36,733 nucleotides of DNA, taken from positions 1 through 36,733 of the IMG/VR virus record IMGVR_UViG_3300044997_000597; one strand, written 5' to 3'. The stretch's first letter is position 1; each line of letters starts with the position of its first letter. The DNA is from a virus. Shown here in pieces: positions 26,184 to 36,106 of the stretch. Under the pieces are notes generated by a model that saw only the letters and a program-made list of their open reading frames with translations, did not search any database and was not told the DNA's origin. A program made the position numbers and the translations under genes.

Positions 26184-29100
26184 ATGACGAGAAGGATTCA
26201 ACTAAGACGAGACATTCAAGCTAATTGGGAAGAAATAAATCCTATATTAGCACAAGGCGAATTAGGTATAGATCTATCAAATAAAAATTTTAAAATTGGT
26301 AACGGTGTAGGACGTTGGGCAGAATTAGATTATGCTCTTTTGCAAGGTAGATTAAGCAGAATAAATTCTAATACTTATATAGAAACTGGTGCACAAGCAA
26401 ATGATGGAGACAAAATATATTTTGTAAACAATGGCCAAACCACTACTGAGATATCCGCAGAAGAATATACCATTGTTATACAAGCATTGTTTACTGCAGA
26501 TATACCAAGTACTAATCCTTATAATGGAACTATAGTTGTGCAAGGTGGGATGGGTGTAAGCGGTGATTTAAACATTGGCGGGCAAATAAATGCAGAAGAA
26601 ATATTTGGTAACAGAATAACTATTATCGATAAAATATTTGGCAATGTAGAAGGTACAGTATATGGCAATCTCATAGGTGATGTTTTTAATAGCACAGGAT
26701 CTAGAATATTAGATACTGGTGGTTCAGGAGTTCCTGCACTATATATAGGAAATATTAATGGCAATATTAATAGTCCTGGTGGTAGTTTCTTTTCAAACCT
26801 TACTACCAATAGTGGATTTATTGATGGAACTATTATTGGATCTAATACACCAACTACTATAAAAGGTACTGTAATAACTGCCACTGATAAATTTGAAGGA
26901 ACATTACAAGGCAACTTAGTTGGGGATGTATATGCTCAAAACGGCACAACTAAAATAATCGAAAATAGTGCTGATGGTATTGAGGCTACTTTTTATGGCA
27001 AGTTAATTGGTAACATAGCTGGTGATTTCAAAGGTGATATCTATGCAAATAATAGTTCAAGAAAGGTATTTGAAAATGGTGCAGGAAATTTACCTACTGA
27101 TCTAGACTACGCTCCTGCTCAATTTATAGGTAATGTTGCAGGTAATATAACAAGTAATCAAATTAGTACATTTTCAAATATAGAAGTTAACGGTGGTAGA
27201 TTAGATAATGTCATAATAGGTGATAATCTTCCTGCAAAGATAGTGGGAACGACTATTATTGCAACAGAAGTTTTTATTGGGCAATTTGAGGGTATTATTG
27301 TTGGATCGTCAACTGGAGACATATTAGCTTCTAATGGTGTAAAAGTATTAGAAAATGGTACTGATGGAAAAAATGCCTTTTTTATAGGCGTTGTTAAAGC
27401 TAAGGATGGAACAACTACTATCTTGGATCCAGGAACAGGTGGACCAACCGATGCTTCTACTTATTTGGCTGCTGAATATTTTGGCAATGTTAGAGGTAAT
27501 TTAATTGGTAATGTTGACGCAACAACTGTGACAACTGACTCTATTGACATTGACAATATTAATATTAATGGAAACACAATTTCAAGTACCAATGGCGGTA
27601 TTATCATTAGTACCCATACGTCAACTGATCCTTTAGTTATTAATAGCAAAACCTTACAAGCAACTTATGATTCTACTTTAGGTAAAAGTAACTTTACGTT
27701 AGATGGTAAAGTTAGTGTAAGTGGTATTATAGAAGCAAATGGCGGATATTTAAATACTACGAGTGGTATTTTCAAATTATTGGATGATACGGCCACTACA
27801 ATTAATTTTGCAGGAGCAGCTACAAATCTTGAGATTGGCTCTGCAACTGGTACTACCAAAATTAAAAATGACGTAACCATAGATAAGAATTCTAATATAT
27901 TAGGTAATTTGACGGTAACACAAAATCTCACGGTTGAAGGATCCCTAACGTATCTAAAGACAACTAATACTGAAATTAAAGCCAATACAATAATATTAAA
28001 CAAAGGTGAAACAGGATCAGGAGTAACTGCTGGTACAGCTGGAATAGAAATAGATAGAGGTTTAGCTCATAGTTCTTGGATAAAATGGAGTGAACCAACT
28101 GATACTTGGGAGTTTGGTATAAACGACTCCTACGCAAACACTAAGATGCTTGATCTAAGTGTTACAGGCAACGTTAGTGTAGTTGGTGATATTGATGCTG
28201 CTAACATTACAACTACTGCTAATATTAATGTAGGAGGAGATTTCCAAGTCACAGGTACTAGCCAATTTTCAGGAAATATAACAACAAATGATATTAGTGT
28301 AGATAATCTTACTGTAGAAGGCAATGAAACTGTAGAAGGGACACTTGCAGTAACTGGATTGAGTACATTAGCCACTGTAGATATTAATGGTGGCAATATA
28401 GATGACACTAAAATAGGTTATACTACACCTAGTACAATAAGAGCCACAGATGTAGAAGTAGAACAATTAGTGGTAAAAAATCAAGGAGAAATTAGGTTTA
28501 AAGAAAGCACGGACGCAGGTAACACTTACGTAGGTTTTAAAGCACCTGATTCATTTGTAGAAAGTTATACGTTAACTCTACCTGCTGTTAAAGGTATAGA
28601 TGGTAATGTACTAGCCTTTAATGCAAATGGAGATAAACTTGAATTTGTCAGTGCAGACTTGTTTGGTGGCGGTCAGGTTGCTGTTAGTGCGGAAAATGGT
28701 GATGATGCTAATGATGGTATAAATAGACCAGTTAAAACTATTAAACGTGCTCTACAAATTGCTAGCGGACAAGTTTATGATGCTACAGGCAAAGTAAATG
28801 GCAAGAGAATAGTGATTGCAGTTGCTAGTGGTGAATACTATGAGGATAATCCGATTATTATTCCAGATAATGTGAGTGTAGTCGGAGCTGGTCTACGTGC
28901 CTGTAATATCAGACCATTAAATAACGGTAAGGATATGCTGCGTGTGCGTAATGGCTGTTATTTTACAGAGATTACTTTTAGGGATGCTCTAAATGTAGAT
29001 GGCAAACCTGTATTCACTTTTAATTATGCTGTGGCCTTTGATGATGCTACTGACATCTATACATCAAGAACAGGCTACATAAATCTACCTACAATTAAAC

Positions 29101-32100
29101 CAATTATAACCATTAGTCCATATGTACAAAATTGTAGTATTATTAGTTTCTTAGGTGGCAATGGTGTATTAGTAGACGGTAATAAAGTCAAGGTTCCTAA
29201 CAGACCACAAAACGCTATTGAAGCAGAATTAGTTAATAACACATTACCAGGAATACCACAACAAGGTAAGTCAATGGTTGCCAACGCCTTTACTATGTTG
29301 AGTTTTGGTGGTACAGGTTGGCGTGTGATAAATGATGCTTATGCTCAAATAGTAAGTTGTTTCCAAATCTTCTGTTTAAATGGTAGTTACTGTCAAAGTG
29401 GTGGATATTTAAGTATAACTAATAGTGCTACAAACTTTGGCCAGTACGCTCTACGTGCTAGTGGATATAGCCCAAATGCTTTTGATTTCAATAGAGGATT
29501 TATTACGTCAATTAGTAGCTTTTTAGGTCAAGATGTTATTACAGCGATTGGTTTTAAAGAACTACCAAATCCACATTATGTTACACGTTTTAGAGAACCT
29601 TCATATAAACAGGCCTATGATTTAATTAATGCGAATAAAGAAGAATTAGCTGATGACCTTATCAGTTGGATAAATGATCAAATAACTAATGGTACTAGTC
29701 CATTTTTTACCCAATTTATATATAATCAAGCTAAATGTTTGCGCGATGCAAAAATAGTACTTGAAGCTGTGGCTTATGATACATTGTCAGGTGGTAATAG
29801 CAAATTAATTGAAGCCGCATTATCCTACTCTGAAGCAAACAGTATTACATTGAATTTGCAGAAGGAACAAAATATAGCAGCATTTAATAGACTACGTGAT
29901 ATTACTTTACCTTTAGTAACATCAACAGGACATGCCCCTATTGTAGCGGCCAAATTTAACCTCCTTATCAATGTGCTAGATGATCCAACTACAGCACCAC
30001 CAATTGTAGAAATTACCAATATAGGTGATATTACTAATAATCATATAATTACTAATCCTAATGATATAGTACCATTTAATGCTGCTAACGTAGATATTAT
30101 CAATGATACTCTTTTGATTCCAATCCACGGACTAGCTAATATGCAAAAAGTAGTCTATAGTAATAACGGTAACAATGACATTCCTGGTTTGGACAATGAA
30201 CAGTCCTACTATGTAGAAGTTTTAAATGCGAATACAATTAGATTATTTACAGATGAAAGCAAGAGTAAACGAGCTGATATCTTGAGTGTAGGTATAGGAA
30301 CACATAGACTAATTAAAAATGTAATAGAATATTTTATTGATGATTTATTAACCTATCACAAAGTATTCCAAAAATTAACATTGCCCTCTGATAGCTACAC
30401 ATTTATTCCTGGAAGATTGATTTCTGCTACGACTCAAACTGGATCGTTAAGCGTAACTAATCTTGCATATGTTTTAAGTTGGGATAAAACTACCAAAGAA
30501 CTTATCGTTGCTATTGATATAGCTGCTCAAAGTCCTCGCTTCCTACTCACTAGTATTATAACTGGAGATCATAGTGATGATAGCACAGTAATTGGTGGTA
30601 TTACTCCAATTAATGTAGTCAATATCAGTGATTATTACAGTGCCACATTTAAAGTTGGCAGCACATTTGGCAGTGCCATAATACAGAATAAGTCACAATT
30701 AATTACAAAACAGATATGGCTTCACAGACCCAGTATTTGTAATAGCAGCAGTCATACTTGGGAATATGCAGGAAGTGGCATAGATTATAATGCACTACCA
30801 CAGAATGGTGGTGTTACTAGAGTAGAATATCAACAGGTCAGTGACTTACCAGGTCGTGTATATACTTCAGGCACTAATGAATTAGGTGACTTTCTCGTTG
30901 GGGATTTCATTAAAGCAGAAAACAAGACTGGTAATGTAACCTTTACCAACACTGTGAGTATTGGTGAACTGGATGCACTGAAACTGAGTATTAACGACAT
31001 TATTATTGAAGAATTCAGTATTGATATACAACTTGGCGATAGTGAACCAGGAGGTCCAAAAGATTCAAGGATCAGCACTCAAAAAGCTATTCGTAGCTTT
31101 ATTCAAAATAAATTAAGTCCATTTTTAGATAGAGAAGTTACTACCAATAACCTTGCAGGTGCTATACCACAATTGAATAGTTTAGGTTTATTAAACGCAG
31201 ATGTAATACCACCAATTAGAGCCTTTCTTATATGGAAAACTAATGGATATGGTAGTAGACTCGCACTTAAAGACACTGTGCCAAGCAGTAATGTATTACC
31301 TGCTGACATTAGCACAGAAAATTATAGCACCATAGATGTTTACTTAAATTCTACCATAACTGCGGATGATCTTACCTTAATTGTACAGGACAACACTAAC
31401 GCCCGTGGTTATCTTCTAGGTAATGTGATTGAACAAAACGTAATAACAATCGCAAGTATTGATAAAACCTTTGAAATTCTATTTAATAATTTTGATGATT
31501 TAATCATAGAGGGGGTGGGAACTTATTCCTTAAATACCACCCCAGGCATACCAACTATTAGTCCTATTTTAGTTAATCAGTCAAGCAACTATGTACTTAC
31601 TGAAATATTACCAAGTCAAATGCTATTGTTAGATACTACACAGACATATAATTTTGCAGGTATAAATCCAGTAACTGGTGCTATAACTAAGGCACAAGGT
31701 TATATTAATAGTGAAGATTATGAACCCACTGGACTAGAACTTGGTGTAATAGTACAGGTTGATAATGTTAATAAAATAAGCGGAACAGGTTATATTGATA
31801 ACGTTTACAAAAATGTACCTTTACAAAGTTTAACTGGTGCTGGTACTGGTGCAAAGGCTACGCTAACAGTACGTGATAACAAAGTAGATTCAGTAGAAAT
31901 GACATCTGGAGGTACTGGTTATATACTAGGAGAGGTATTAAGTGCCACTATTCTACTACAGAATGAAGGTGTAGGTGGATTCCAAATACCAGTACTTAAG
32001 ATAGAAAATAGGCTGCATATTAATAACGTGGGCGGTGTTAAGTTTAGTAATACTCAAGACCCAGATTTAAAAGATTTTATTCAAGATGCAAATGCAACCA

Positions 32101-33953
32101 CAGTGTCAATAAATCAAACAGGGTCAATAGAAATTTCCTTTGATGCTAATGAAGGTGTAAACACAACCCCTGGTGTTGATACTATTACTATACCAAATCA
32201 TGGATTGATAGATGGTGATCCTGTACTGTATGATCCTATTGGTCAAATTGAGATAGGTGGGAATTTGCAAGGACCACAGGCAGATGAGGTATATTATGTA
32301 AAGTATATTGATTCCAATACAATCCAGTTGTATACAAATTATACCTTATTGGCACAGGAGAGAGTAATATTATACCTTTCAGGACAAGGAACTCAAAAGC
32401 TAATTGTATCTAATATTGATTTGAAAAGGAATACCATATTCTTAGCAGGACACGGATATTTAAAAGGAACAGCTTTAAAAATTACTGGTACAGCATTGCC
32501 TGTAGGGTTTGTATCAGGTCAAGTTTATTATGTTGGATCTGTTACAACAAATAGTTTTACGTTACACGATGATAAAATTGATGCAGATAATAGTTTTGAC
32601 GGTGTAGTAACGGAAGCTAAGGATATACAAAACAAACCAACAGGCACGATGGTATTAACTAGGCTCAATATTAGAGTTGACGGTGCCATCAACACGAGTT
32701 CTAAGGAATATGCTAACTGGAGTGGACTAAGTGCCAACAATATTGCTGCCAATAATATTATTAGTGGTGTAATAAGTCCAAGTAGATTAGGTAGTTTGGC
32801 GGCAAACAATACTACGTTTTTAAGAGGCGATAGTGTTTATGCACCTGTGGTACAAAACATTTATAAACCAAATGATAGTGCTATTATACTTTTAGGTAGC
32901 TTTAAAACCAATGCAAATAATATAGCTGAATATACCAATGCTGTTAGTGTAGATGTAGATGTAGTTGATGGATCAGAATCTAGAGCCAGTCCTGGTGGAT
33001 TTCAGTGGACTAATTTAGGTGTAGCTAGATTTAATCGTGATCAATTTGCGGTTGGTTCAGGAACAGGTTTAGGGCAAGTTACCATAAAGGATTTAGTTGT
33101 TAATGCAGGTCAATTGGATAATAATAATGCCGCCTATTATTTGGAAAGTAGTAATCATACTATACAACCTGTAAACAAAGGTGGAACAAATATATCGACT
33201 TACACCGCAGGTGATATGTTGTATGCCGCTACAGATAGTATATTAAACCTACTTCCAATTGCAGATCCTTTTAATGTGCTCCAGGTTAAAGCAGATGGTT
33301 CCAAACCAGAATGGTCCAGCACCTTATTATTATCTGGTCTTACTGTTAATGGTGATATTACTGTATCGGGTGCTAAAAGCACATTGAATGCATACGATAT
33401 CAAAATGGATGATAATAATATTGAATTAGGTAGTGTAGAACCTGTATTCAATAGAGAGGGTGTAATAAACTATACAGGTGGGGGCAGTTTAACCACTGAA
33501 GTAACTATTCCTCTATCTAACTTAGGAACCACAGGATTGATACCAGGAATGACTATTACTAAGGTCACTGTGGCTGGTCAACCTGGTTTGTTTGGAAATG
33601 ATAGCAAGATTTTAAGTGTTGATAGTGCTACACAGTTTACGGTAATAGGTACAACTTTACCAACATCTGGAACTGTGAGATTTAATGCTGGTGGTGCTTC
33701 AGATGATACTGCCAATAACGGTGGATTAACCATTAAGAGTTCGGTAAATAAGACACTGACTTGGAGTAAAGTTACAGGTGCATGGACTAGTAGTGAAAAT
33801 ATGGATCTGGCAGCAACAAAAACTTTTATGATTAATAATACTACAGTTTTAAGTGAAAATAAAGTATTAGGAAAGGAACTAAGTAGTCAAGCAGGCAAAA
33901 TAATGACCAGTGGTAGTACTTGGATACGAACATTCGCCTTTATGGGAGTATAA
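26184..33953 (+). CDS. Giant tail-fibre structural protein
   Basis: A 2589-residue protein. Residues 1-50 (R-R-I-Q-L-R-R-D-I, G-E-L-G-I-D, F-K-I-G-N-G) are the fibre attachment module shared with the 20368 tailspike. Residues about 130-440 are repeated short modules of the type G-x-x-x-G-N-L-x-G-D-V/I-Y-A-x-N-G. From about residue 832 (A-E-N-G-D-D-A-N-D-G) comes a pectin-lyase-like beta-helix region. At least three H-G-[L/Y] modules ending in Y-Y-V follow, near residues 1307, 1997 and 2081. GGAG six bases before ATG 26184 decides the start; a TTG at 26154 is rejected. It is probably a long tail-fibre component that contacts the host; the exact T4 equivalent cannot be assigned. Confidence 0.85.
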   Translation: MTRRIQLRRDIQANWEEINPILAQGELGIDLSNKNFKIGNGVGRWAELDYALLQGRLSRINSNTYIETGAQANDGDKIYFVNNGQTTTEISAEEYTIVIQALFTADIPSTNPYNGTIVVQGGMGVSGDLNIGGQINAEEIFGNRITIIDKIFGNVEGTVYGNLIGDVFNSTGSRILDTGGSGVPALYIGNINGNINSPGGSFFSNLTTNSGFIDGTIIGSNTPTTIKGTVITATDKFEGTLQGNLVGDVYAQNGTTKIIENSADGIEATFYGKLIGNIAGDFKGDIYANNSSRKVFENGAGNLPTDLDYAPAQFIGNVAGNITSNQISTFSNIEVNGGRLDNVIIGDNLPAKIVGTTIIATEVFIGQFEGIIVGSSTGDILASNGVKVLENGTDGKNAFFIGVVKAKDGTTTILDPGTGGPTDASTYLAAEYFGNVRGNLIGNVDATTVTTDSIDIDNININGNTISSTNGGIIISTHTSTDPLVINSKTLQATYDSTLGKSNFTLDGKVSVSGIIEANGGYLNTTSGIFKLLDDTATTINFAGAATNLEIGSATGTTKIKNDVTIDKNSNILGNLTVTQNLTVEGSLTYLKTTNTEIKANTIILNKGETGSGVTAGTAGIEIDRGLAHSSWIKWSEPTDTWEFGINDSYANTKMLDLSVTGNVSVVGDIDAANITTTANINVGGDFQVTGTSQFSGNITTNDISVDNLTVEGNETVEGTLAVTGLSTLATVDINGGNIDDTKIGYTTPSTIRATDVEVEQLVVKNQGEIRFKESTDAGNTYVGFKAPDSFVESYTLTLPAVKGIDGNVLAFNANGDKLEFVSADLFGGGQVAVSAENGDDANDGINRPVKTIKRALQIASGQVYDATGKVNGKRIVIAVASGEYYEDNPIIIPDNVSVVGAGLRACNIRPLNNGKDMLRVRNGCYFTEITFRDALNVDGKPVFTFNYAVAFDDATDIYTSRTGYINLPTIKPIITISPYVQNCSIISFLGGNGVLVDGNKVKVPNRPQNAIEAELVNNTLPGIPQQGKSMVANAFTMLSFGGTGWRVINDAYAQIVSCFQIFCLNGSYCQSGGYLSITNSATNFGQYALRASGYSPNAFDFNRGFITSISSFLGQDVITAIGFKELPNPHYVTRFREPSYKQAYDLINANKEELADDLISWINDQITNGTSPFFTQFIYNQAKCLRDAKIVLEAVAYDTLSGGNSKLIEAALSYSEANSITLNLQKEQNIAAFNRLRDITLPLVTSTGHAPIVAAKFNLLINVLDDPTTAPPIVEITNIGDITNNHIITNPNDIVPFNAANVDIINDTLLIPIHGLANMQKVVYSNNGNNDIPGLDNEQSYYVEVLNANTIRLFTDESKSKRADILSVGIGTHRLIKNVIEYFIDDLLTYHKVFQKLTLPSDSYTFIPGRLISATTQTGSLSVTNLAYVLSWDKTTKELIVAIDIAAQSPRFLLTSIITGDHSDDSTVIGGITPINVVNISDYYSATFKVGSTFGSAIIQNKSQLITKQIWLHRPSICNSSSHTWEYAGSGIDYNALPQNGGVTRVEYQQVSDLPGRVYTSGTNELGDFLVGDFIKAENKTGNVTFTNTVSIGELDALKLSINDIIIEEFSIDIQLGDSEPGGPKDSRISTQKAIRSFIQNKLSPFLDREVTTNNLAGAIPQLNSLGLLNADVIPPIRAFLIWKTNGYGSRLALKDTVPSSNVLPADISTENYSTIDVYLNSTITADDLTLIVQDNTNARGYLLGNVIEQNVITIASIDKTFEILFNNFDDLIIEGVGTYSLNTTPGIPTISPILVNQSSNYVLTEILPSQMLLLDTTQTYNFAGINPVTGAITKAQGYINSEDYEPTGLELGVIVQVDNVNKISGTGYIDNVYKNVPLQSLTGAGTGAKATLTVRDNKVDSVEMTSGGTGYILGEVLSATILLQNEGVGGFQIPVLKIENRLHINNVGGVKFSNTQDPDLKDFIQDANATTVSINQTGSIEISFDANEGVNTTPGVDTITIPNHGLIDGDPVLYDPIGQIEIGGNLQGPQADEVYYVKYIDSNTIQLYTNYTLLAQERVILYLSGQGTQKLIVSNIDLKRNTIFLAGHGYLKGTALKITGTALPVGFVSGQVYYVGSVTTNSFTLHDDKIDADNSFDGVVTEAKDIQNKPTGTMVLTRLNIRVDGAINTSSKEYANWSGLSANNIAANNIISGVISPSRLGSLAANNTTFLRGDSVYAPVVQNIYKPNDSAIILLGSFKTNANNIAEYTNAVSVDVDVVDGSESRASPGGFQWTNLGVARFNRDQFAVGSGTGLGQVTIKDLVVNAGQLDNNNAAYYLESSNHTIQPVNKGGTNISTYTAGDMLYAATDSILNLLPIADPFNVLQVKADGSKPEWSSTLLLSGLTVNGDITVSGAKSTLNAYDIKMDDNNIELGSVEPVFNREGVINYTGGGSLTTEVTIPLSNLGTTGLIPGMTITKVTVAGQPGLFGNDSKILSVDSATQFTVIGTTLPTSGTVRFNAGGASDDTANNGGLTIKSSVNKTLTWSKVTGAWTSSENMDLAATKTFMINNTTVLSENKVLGKELSSQAGKIMTSGSTWIRTFAFMGV

Positions 33954-33954
33954 T

Positions 33955-34287
33955 ATGTCAGAACAATTAAAAATATTAGGCCAAGCAGCACCAGCAAATA
34001 CTAATTTAACAGATATATATACTGTGCCGGCACAGACTATGGCCACCATAAGTACTATCACTGTATGTAACTTATCAGCAAGTTTAACTAACTTTAGAAT
34101 ATCAGTGGCCGCAAATGGTGAATTAGATTCAATTAAGCAATACCTTTTTTACGATCAAGAAATTGATACTAAAACTACATTTGCAGTGACTATAGGTATA
34201 ACATTAGGTCCTGGAGATAAAATTAGAGCAAAAGCTGCGACTGGCAATACTTTAACATTTAATATATTTGGTATAGAGGTCAGCTAA
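33955..34287 (+). CDS. Small fibre-associated structural protein
   Basis: A 110-residue, beta-rich protein. I-Y-T-V-P-A-Q-T-M-A-T-I-S-T-I-T-V-C-N-L-S and G-P-G-D-K-I-R-A-K-A form a jelly-roll-like pattern common in small phage tail or fibre accessory proteins. GGGAG six bases before the ATG at 33955 and the immediately preceding stop select this start over 33910. It lies between two fibre genes and overlaps the second (TAATG). A role in fibre assembly or as a tip protein is inferred. Confidence 0.65.
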   Translation: MSEQLKILGQAAPANTNLTDIYTVPAQTMATISTITVCNLSASLTNFRISVAANGELDSIKQYLFYDQEIDTKTTFAVTIGITLGPGDKIRAKAATGNTLTFNIFGIEVS

Positions 34288-36092
34288 TGGCGCTAGAATT
34301 ATCAAACCCAACAACAAATTTAACTAAGATTAGAAATACTCTTGTGGATGTAAACACTGGTAATGCCAGTGAAGGTACACAACGTGTAATCTTAGCCACA
34401 AATCAACCCACAATTTCTGTTTCATTAACGGGGAGCACTAGCGATGTTAATGTTCAACAAGTCTACATACAAGATTCAGCAGCAGCATCTGGAGCTAGCC
34501 TTTTTGTTGCAGGAGCCGTAAGAGAAGATACTTTAGCTGCTGGTTCTCTTGTTTCAGGTGATTATACTTGGTTAAAAACTAACCAACTAGGGAGATTATA
34601 TACAAGTGCAACAATAGATGCATCAATACCTGCTGGCTCTAATACTATTGGTCAAGTAAATTTAAATGCCGGCTCTAATACTATTGGTAAGATTGATATT
34701 AATCAAGTTTATATAGAAGATGCTACTGCCCCAGCTACTGGTGGTCAATCATTATTTTTAGCGGGAGCAATAAGACAGGATAATATAGCTACAACAACCA
34801 CTGCTGATGGAAATTACAGTAACCTAAAAGTTAATAGTACAGGAAGGTTGTATACTCTAGCTACCCTTGACGCTGCATTACCTACAGGTACAAATATAAT
34901 TGGTAAAGTTAATCTTTTACAGGGTACCAGTGGTAACGAAATTAACATAAGAAACAAGGCTGATTCTATTGCAAGTATAACATCTATACAGATAACAGGA
35001 CCAAGTGGTCAATTTAGTTGTGCACCTACAAATTCAATAATGATAGTTGGGCAATTTATTACCTTATCAGGTACAGTAAATTCAGGTAGCATTTCTGGTT
35101 ATAATAGTCCTACAACTTACAAAATTAGTGCTACTAATGGTAGTAATACATTTACTTTAATTAATTTAAATAATTCATCTCTCACGACCACCGCTGGGGG
35201 GATCACTTCTTTAACCGGTTCAGCTGCATCTCTTGAAACTGCTTTAGTTACAAGTTTGAGAGATAGTTTACCAGAAGGCTACAATGTAATTGGTAAATTA
35301 GCACCTAATAGTGGAATTAATATTGGAACAGTTGATGCAAATATTTTAAATGGAGTAACCGTTAGTGGTAATTTAAGCACTATTACTTCAATTACAACCG
35401 CTAATCTTGCAGCAGATGATCTACACGATGGCGTAGCAGGAACAACTGTAGTAATGAATGGCGGTTTTGCTAATAGCACAGCACCTACAGCAGTTGCAGA
35501 CGGAGATGCAGCAAGGCTTTGGACTACTTTAAATGGAGCCTTACATGTGGCTGATGCAGGTGGTAGTTTAACAGTAGATGCACCAGTTACTACGCCTGTA
35601 CATGTTAGACTTAGTGATGGAACCAGCGTAATAAACACACTTCCAGTAAGTTTAGTTACTGGAACTAATTCTATAGGAAATGTAGGTCTAAATGCTGGAA
35701 CTAACGCTATTGGAAAACTAGCAGCCAATGACGGTGTAGATATTGGTGATGTATCTATCAAGGATATTAATATTCTATTAAACAATACCACCACAAGTGC
35801 GTTAGCAAATGCTCTTGTAATAAAAGCAGGCGCAGGTAATTTATATATGTTAAACGGATATAATAATCATTCAAGCCCTCAGTTTATACAAATACACAAT
35901 ACTAGTAGCGTACCTCTACAAGGTGCGACACCAATATTAACCTTTATTGTACCTCCTAATAGTAATTTTAGTTTTGACTGGGGAGTTTATGGAAGGAGAT
36001 TTAATACTGGTATTACGGTAACCAATAGTTCCACTTTGAGCTCCTTAACTATAGGCCTACCCAATTGTTGGTTTGACGCTCAGACTTCGTAA
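34287..36092 (+). CDS. Fibre / adhesin protein with internal repeats
   Basis: A 601-residue protein, rich in Thr, Ser, Asn and Gly. The start (N-A-S-E-G-T-Q-R-V-I-L-A-T-N-Q-P) and repeated units G-S-N-T-I-G-x-V/I-x-x-N and Q-V-Y-I-[Q/E]-D, each present two or more times, indicate a modular beta-structured fibre. A duplicated block (S-L-F-V-A-G-A-V-R-E-D and S-L-F-L-A-G-A-I-R-Q-D, each followed by G-R-L-Y-T) covers about residues 60-215. The C-terminal 110 residues form a separate compact domain. It is probably a tail fibre or receptor-binding protein; the receptor is unknown. Confidence 0.7.
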   Translation: MALELSNPTTNLTKIRNTLVDVNTGNASEGTQRVILATNQPTISVSLTGSTSDVNVQQVYIQDSAAASGASLFVAGAVREDTLAAGSLVSGDYTWLKTNQLGRLYTSATIDASIPAGSNTIGQVNLNAGSNTIGKIDINQVYIEDATAPATGGQSLFLAGAIRQDNIATTTTADGNYSNLKVNSTGRLYTLATLDAALPTGTNIIGKVNLLQGTSGNEINIRNKADSIASITSIQITGPSGQFSCAPTNSIMIVGQFITLSGTVNSGSISGYNSPTTYKISATNGSNTFTLINLNNSSLTTTAGGITSLTGSAASLETALVTSLRDSLPEGYNVIGKLAPNSGINIGTVDANILNGVTVSGNLSTITSITTANLAADDLHDGVAGTTVVMNGGFANSTAPTAVADGDAARLWTTLNGALHVADAGGSLTVDAPVTTPVHVRLSDGTSVINTLPVSLVTGTNSIGNVGLNAGTNAIGKLAANDGVDIGDVSIKDINILLNNTTTSALANALVIKAGAGNLYMLNGYNNHSSPQFIQIHNTSSVPLQGATPILTFIVPPNSNFSFDWGVYGRRFNTGITVTNSSTLSSLTIGLPNCWFDAQTS

Positions 36093-36106
36093 AATAGAAT
36101 TAAAAT

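Noticed and set aside
26519-26914. 131-codon minus-strand frame within the giant fibre
   Set aside because: Same reason: the reverse complement of repetitive beta-structured coding sequence, with no ribosome site.
35279-35794. 171-codon minus-strand frame within the 34287 fibre gene
   Set aside because: Hydrophobic, Val/Pro/Leu-rich composition is what the complement of a Thr/Asn/Gly-rich fibre gene gives. No start signals.
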